The notes below the pieces were generated by a model. The model ran no database searches and was not told the DNA's origin. It was given only the letters and a program-made list of their open reading frames with translations. From Lineus longissimus (Eukaryota; Nemertea; Pilidiophora; Heteronemertea; Lineidae), in assembly GCF_910592395.1 (NCBI RefSeq), contig NC_088316.1:5148001-5212000 (forward strand): a stretch of DNA of 64,000 nt, written 5' to 3'. Each line of letters opens with the position of its first letter. The stretch's first letter is position 1. A program made the position numbers and the translations under genes. Below, piece after piece: positions 59,151-64,000 of the stretch.

Positions 59151-60397
59151 ATACTCAAAGCAGACCCTTCTCCAAAAACAGGAGCACTCACGTGGTCATT
59201 ATCAATCCAGAAGTGTATGTGTGTGTGGGGTGGGGGGGGGGAGTGTCGTTTACCTTATCTTATGTAGCAAAAAATCCCTTTCTTTAAAAGGAAATTTGGT
59301 ACAATTATAGTACCAGTACAATTATAGTCCTAACAATGCAGAAAACAGCTGGCAGTTCACATTCACATGTATGCACGTTGAGATTTTAATATATTGCACT
59401 GATGGGGAGGTTTTAATTGTACCACTTTACTTTACAGAAGGAATTGCAATTGTGATATTATGCATCTTCAGCTCAGTGTGATTACTTGTACATATGGAAT
59501 ACTTGTAAACGGTTAAATGTCTATCTAAAAATCTGTAAAACTACCGGGTGTCCCTGGAATATTTACGGGTTATTAAGCGAATGTCAAACTTTGATTTCTA
59601 TTCTTCATTTCAAAAGTTGTGGTGATTTACAGAACAATATCATGAAACTTTAGAATCTCTAATTATTAATGTAATCATCATAGATTTGTATAAATTCGAC
59701 TTCCACCTTTGTCTAATTTGACAAATCAGGAGCTACATTATGGCAAAGAACATGGGATACCCTGAAAGGATTGTCTCATTTTGACTACATGTACATGCAC
59801 TTGTGAATATGCTCAATTATTTTGAATAAATTATCTACATAATTATAGCACAGTCTTCCATGTTATCCTTCTGCTATAGTATCCTGAACTTAGCCTCGCC
59901 AGAGGGTAAATCTTGATATCTGGGCCTCTTCTTGGCCTCTCTAGACCTGATAGTGATATACAATTTAATATTTTTAGGCGGGTGATCTCAAGAGTCATCG
60001 AAATCAAAGCACTATCACAATTTGAAATAAGTGATTTGAAATTGACGACTCTACAACACCTCCCTCCTCGGGAGTAAGATTCGCCCCGAATCTGAATTTA
60101 AAAATTACAATTCGCACAACTATCACAAGTACAGACATCATGAAAGACATACCCTGAGTTTCTAAAATCACAATGGTTTAAAATATTATATGGCAGTGCT
60201 CCTGAAGAGTCGTTTGCCTATCCCAGAAGGCCATGGGGATACAACGGTAGTCCTTTTTATGACTCTGAAATCAGCACCGCTCAACTCGGGAATAAAATCA
60301 GTTGAAACCAACTGCCATTCTACAAATATCAATATTCATTTTGGCAAAAACACCGGGCTTGTCAATCAAGTTATATTTCATAGTTCAGTATTTGCAA
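59151..60397. other. No gene seen; inverted-repeat fragment
   Basis: 59245-59440 has ends TACCTTATCTTATGTAGC-like and GTACCACTTTACTTTACAG with internal GGTACAATTATAG copies, related to the GGTAAAGTGG motifs in acid ceramidase intron 8. Confidence 0.45.
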
Positions 60398-60630
60398 GGT
60401 GAAAGGGTTAAAAATTGTCCAAAAATGAGAAAAAGTCACAGTATTTGCAAGGTGAAAGGGTTAAAAATTGTCCAAAAATGAGAAAAAGTCACATTGGCGA
60501 AAGTCACTTTAGAAAGTCTCAAAACGTCCCACTGGCGAGAGTTGATAAAGAGAAAAGTCACATTGGTGAAAGTCATACATCCTACTGGCGAGAGTTGATA
60601 CAAGTCCCACTTCCTGGCGAGAGCTGATGA
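60391..60630. repeat. Short-period direct repeats (52-bp unit, then CACTGGCGAGAGTTGATA units)
   Basis: TATTTGCAAGGTGAAAGGGT followed by TAAAAATTGTCCAAAAATGAGAAAAAGTCACA is duplicated in tandem at 60390 and 60441. Then AGTCACATTGGCGAAAGTCA, CCCACTGGCGAGAGTTGATA and CCTACTGGCGAGAGTTGATA recur with variation up to the CAG-rich array. Confidence 0.8.
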
Positions 60631-60749
60631 CAATAATGAACTAACGTCCGACTGCCTCCCCCTTGGGAAAGAACGGAGACGTCCCGGTGGAGCGACACCA
60701 TGCACGGCCCAACGCCCCGACTGCGGGCGTGGCAACAGCAACCAGAGGC

Positions 60750-61445
60750 CGTAACAGCGATTAGGGCAGCAGAAACAGCAGCAGTGACTACAGCAACATC
60801 AGTAACAGCAGCTATGGCATCAGCAGCAGCAGCAGGCGATGCGACAGCAACACCGGTAGCAGCAGCTATGGCAGCAGCAGCAGCAGCAGGAAACGTGACA
60901 GCAACACCGGTAGCAGCAGCTATGGCAGCAGTAGCAGCAGCAGGAAACGCGACAGCAACACCGGTAGCAGAAGCAGCAGCAGCAGGAAACGCGACAGCAA
61001 CACTGGTAGCAGTAGCTGTGGCAGCGACTATAGCAGCAGCAGTAGGAAACGCTACAGCAACACCGGTAGCAGCAGCTATGGCAGCGGCAGCAGCAGCAGG
61101 AAAACGCGACAGCAACACCGGTAGCAGCAGCTATGGCAGCGGCAGCAGCAGCAGGAAACGCGACAACAACACCGGTAGCAGCAGCTACGGCAGCGGCAGC
61201 AGCAGCAGGAAATGCGACAGCAACACCGGTAGCAGCAGCTATGGCAGCGGCAGCAGCAGCAGGAAATGCGACAGCACCACCGGTAGCAGCAACAGCAGCA
61301 GCAGGATAATGGTTGGCAGTAACAGCAACAGCACCAGGATAATGGTTGGCAGCAGCAACAACAGCACCAGGATAATGGTTGGTAGCAGCAACAACAGCAG
61401 CAGGATAATGGATGGCAGCAGCAACAACAGCACCAGCAGGACAAT
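60750..61445. repeat. 54-bp CAG-rich minisatellite
   Basis: The unit reads GCGACAGCAACACCGGTAGC then AGCAGCTATGGCAGC(A/G)GC(AGC)n AGG AAA, with 60841 and 60895 exactly 54 bp apart and about eight units to 61270. Then come shorter units with AACAGCAGCAGGATAATGGT to 61440. Because most lengths are multiples of three, long frames stay open on both strands (Ala/Thr/Ser-rich on plus, Ala/Val or Cys-rich on minus). No start context, splice site or conserved protein supports coding. Confidence 0.85.
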
Positions 61446-61677
61446 AGTATAGTTGAAAGTTCCTTATTTTTCCTTGTGAGAGCAAGGTCTTTTAATAGTC
61501 CTTGTGAAAAAAAACCCATTGACGAACCCCCTAGTAAAATTTTGTTTGGTTTCCCCGTTTTTGTTGCCAATTGATTAAAACCCCTGAGACAAATGAAGCT
61601 CCTGGTGATGGTCAATGGGCATCCCCTTTAAAGTGAAAAAATATAAATAAATATTTTTGGCCTGTTTGGCAACTTTT

Positions 61678-62345
61678 CTAGTCATCACTGGTTAGATCGA
61701 TGATGATAACATCTGGATGGACAGTTAGGTTCGCCATGGGGAAATCCCTCTCCCTGGGCGGCACACCTGGTGATGAAGGGGCATCGCTCCACTCTGGGGC
61801 TGGGCCCATATATGGGTTATGGAGCAGGTCCCGTTCCTGCTGGCAGGTCGAGCATGCCTCCACCAGGCGCAGGATGCCAGTTTGGTGACACCGTATGTGC
61901 GCCAGGTGGCCAAATGCCATGGCCGTAACCTTGCAGTAAGGATCCATGCATACTGACTGACGTGGCAAAGCAGTGCCGCAGAGGGAACAGTCGATGTCCC
62001 ACCGGTGGCGCGCCCAGAAAGTCGTGTTCTCCTGCTGGAAGGTGTCCACAGAAGGGCTTGTAGAGCGGACACGCGGTCATCCGGGTTTTGCTCGGCGGCG
62101 GCATAGATCAACCGGAGTGAACCCGGAGGGGCCCCATAGGTCCATTCCACAAATGTATCCAAAATTGTTGCACATTGGTGACCAGAGTTTCCATCGATGG
62201 AAACTGCTGGATCATTGATAGCGCTATACGGCTTAAAGGAAAACTCCCAAGGATGCATCCCAGCAGGAGTGGCAGTTCGAGCGTAGCTACGAGTACCACC
62301 CACTCCTCTTGATCCTGAAAAGTGTCCATCAGTCGCATCAGAGAC
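61678..62345 (-). pseudogene. Relic coding region: Cys/His cluster plus C-terminal SIM-like motif
   Basis: Minus strand. The first part, after a possible acceptor CTTTTCAG near 62326, reads RTATPAGMHPWEFSFKPYSA and WTYGAPPGSLRLIYAAAEQN, RVSALQALLWT. Near 62047 the coding-like frame shifts by one base to DTFQQENTTFWARHRWDIDC. It then has CSLC, C and C in VCMDPYC, H-x4-C (HLAHIRC) and CSTC, a possible two-zinc treble-clef or RING-like fold. It ends PDVIIIDLTSDD and stop, a textbook SUMO-interaction pattern (hydrophobic core then acidic). The frameshift suggests a relic or a missed intron. Family not recognised; could be a transposon accessory protein or an E3-like gene. Confidence 0.4.
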
Positions 62346-63100
62346 CCTCGGTCAAACCATTTCGAGACTCCGTGTACCCTCCTTTTTTTTCTTATAAATT
62401 GCAAACAAACGCAAAAATCCATACTTATAGCTCCAATAGTATCGTAATAAATATTCTTACATCGTCTTCTACTGCAGTGAAAATATCCCCGTAGGGGCCA
62501 CCATGTCGTAATTCGCTAACGGGTCCTTGTTCTCCCTCGGAACGATAGAAGATCCGAGGTGAACATCAGTAGCAATATATACTCTTGACGTCAATCTTCC
62601 GATATCAAGGTCACTTTAATAGACGAATCGGGAATTGAGTCGGTACACCAGGCCTCGATTCCGATCCGTTCGCCTAGCTATCGCTCTCCATACTGCCTTT
62701 TAACTTACATGGCAATATTGCAAATCGCCCAGGCCAACCTGATAAACAGGCAGGCGGTATTTGCACCACGCCACCACGGGCACCACGCCACCACGGGCAC
62801 CACGCCACCACCACGCCACCACGCGAACAGGCGGAGCGATCATAATGACGATATCAAAATAGCGGTCGATTCATTGGATCATGGTTTCTTGGAACAATTA
62901 TAGATGGCGTTGGCTGCTATCCTAGCTTCTCTGATGCCCGTTCTTGGGATTATTGGAATAAAGGCGTACGCCAACTACGGAAATACGTACTCAATTACCG
63001 TTTAGTAACTAGACCTACTCCAACTGACGACTGACCTGCAAAAACCATACGAGTACGAGTGGGTTATATAGTCTCCCTTTAAAGGGGTGGCCGTTCGTTT
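62346..63100. other. No gene seen; CACCACGCCACCACGGG minisatellite
   Basis: 62762-62825 repeats CACCACGCCACCACGGG with period 17-18 bp. The rest has no supported coding. Confidence 0.5.
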
Positions 63101-63480
63101 GGGTGGGGTGGGTTGGGGTGGGGGGGAGGAGTTAGATTTATCACTCACTCGAACACGTGTGCATAGTTTCAACATACTGTTGTGTGAGAGACCCTTATTG
63201 GCGACTTTGTGTAACTTTATCTTGCCTACCTAGCTGTTGCCTATAGTTTACTATTAAAGGGGGACTATGTAGGAGCAGGGGGTCAAATTGGCCAACTTTA
63301 GCTTATAAATAGAGTAAGGGCATTAGGTCTTATTTGATTCATCACTGAATGTATCCCTGTTACTGGCGTGACTAGGTTAGGACAAACTGTGAGAGGTGAG
63401 AGACTCACTGGCTACTTTGTGTAACTTTATGTTGCCTACCAAGATGCTGCCTATAGTGCCCCTTTAATGGACATGTCTCG
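63101..63480. repeat. Diverged direct repeats related to 47650-47710 (inverted)
   Basis: GTGAGAGACCCTTATTGGCG plus ACTTTGTGTAACTTTATCTTGCC at 63185-63245 recurs as GTGAGAGACTCACTGGCTACTTTG at 63400-63460, both followed by TGCCTATAGT. A poly-G-rich run lies at 63095-63130. Confidence 0.6.
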
Positions 63481-64000
63481 AATCTTATGCATTCTTTAGG
63501 GAAGGTGAATCACTGGGCTTCCCAAGCCAACAAGCTTGGGAATTCTTCTTCTTATCTTCAATATTGTGATCATTATTATACATTGTATATTATTATTATA
63601 ATCGACGCGCCCGCCTGACCTTTGAAGACTATACTGACTTTCAAATGACTGTAATACGTCTACGATGTATAAGCCTGGCCCATATTGCTATTAATGAAAT
63701 CCCATCAAACAATAGAACAGGGCCCGGTTGTTCAAAAGAATTTCATTGATGTTAAGTTAAATATCAACGTTAAATTCCTTAACTTGGCGTTAGCTAACTT
63801 GGCGTTAAATTTGGGTTGTTCAAAACAACGTTAGGGTAAACTAACGCTAATGTTAGTAAATATTGAATATTGGTTCACTGATGTTAGTTGCCATGGTAGG
63901 TATAGGTAATCAAGTTAAAGATAACGTTAGATTTAACTTAGGGTTTTAGGTAAGTTAAATCTAACGTTAAAGATAACGCCAATGTTAGGCTAATATTGTT
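63481..64000. other. No gene seen; AACGTT-rich repeat at right edge
   Basis: 63720-64000 carries many copies of TTAACGTTA or GTTAAATCTAACGTTA-like strings on both strands (CAACGTTAAATTCCTTAAC, GATAACGTTAGATTTAAC), suggesting a hairpin-rich repeat that continues outside the window. Confidence 0.5.

Noticed and set aside
60582-61615. Minus-strand Ala/Val-rich and poly-Cys frames
   Set aside because: Translation of the CAG minisatellite in other frames; no independent support.

Overview
This is eukaryotic nuclear DNA, most likely from a marine invertebrate. Genes are split by GT-AG introns, there are duplicated neuropeptide-type rhodopsin GPCRs and a complete lysosomal acid ceramidase gene, and most of the rest is made of short inverted-repeat DNA transposons (MITEs), pogo-like and Harbinger-like relics, and tandem repeats. 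No bacterial operon, CRISPR array, tRNA or rRNA gene was recognised. Phylum is not resolved: lancelet, brachiopod, mollusc or hemichordate all fit.

Layout. 1-3313 (minus): 5' part of a secreted Gly/Arg-rich repeat protein gene with a signal-peptide exon, one long exon of 52-residue repeats, and then 30-nt micro-exons carried on tandem ~845 bp units that run off the left edge. 3.3-12.3 kb: no gene found, many MITEs. 12.3-16.75 kb and 23.44-28.98 kb: a segmental duplication, each copy with one intact single-exon GPCR (326 aa, 16 differences). Between the copies: MITEs, a ~310 bp tandem repeat and a decayed pogo-like transposase. 28.9-31.3 kb: inverted-repeat elements. 31.7-38.2 kb (minus): a second small secreted Gly-rich gene with phase-1 exons, a 27-nt micro-exon and two alternative 71-nt terminal exons. 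A nested transposon with a perfect 9-bp target duplication lies in its last intron. 38.2-48.5 kb: MITEs, a Myb-like fragment and a Harbinger remnant. 48.5-56.8 kb (plus): complete 11-exon acid ceramidase, 396 aa, with all catalytic residues. 56.8-64 kb: repeats, a 54-bp CAG-rich minisatellite, and a minus-strand relic coding region with a Cys/His cluster and a C-terminal SUMO-interaction-like motif.

The genes do not form an obvious pathway. The most novel content is the pair of same-strand secreted Gly-rich genes (1-3.3 kb and 31.7-38.2 kb). Both have a splice acceptor a few bases before the start codon, a phase-1 exon chain and tiny symmetric exons, so both can gain or lose cassettes without breaking the frame. 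Coordinates of multi-exon genes come from reading splice sites by eye and are not supported by transcript data.
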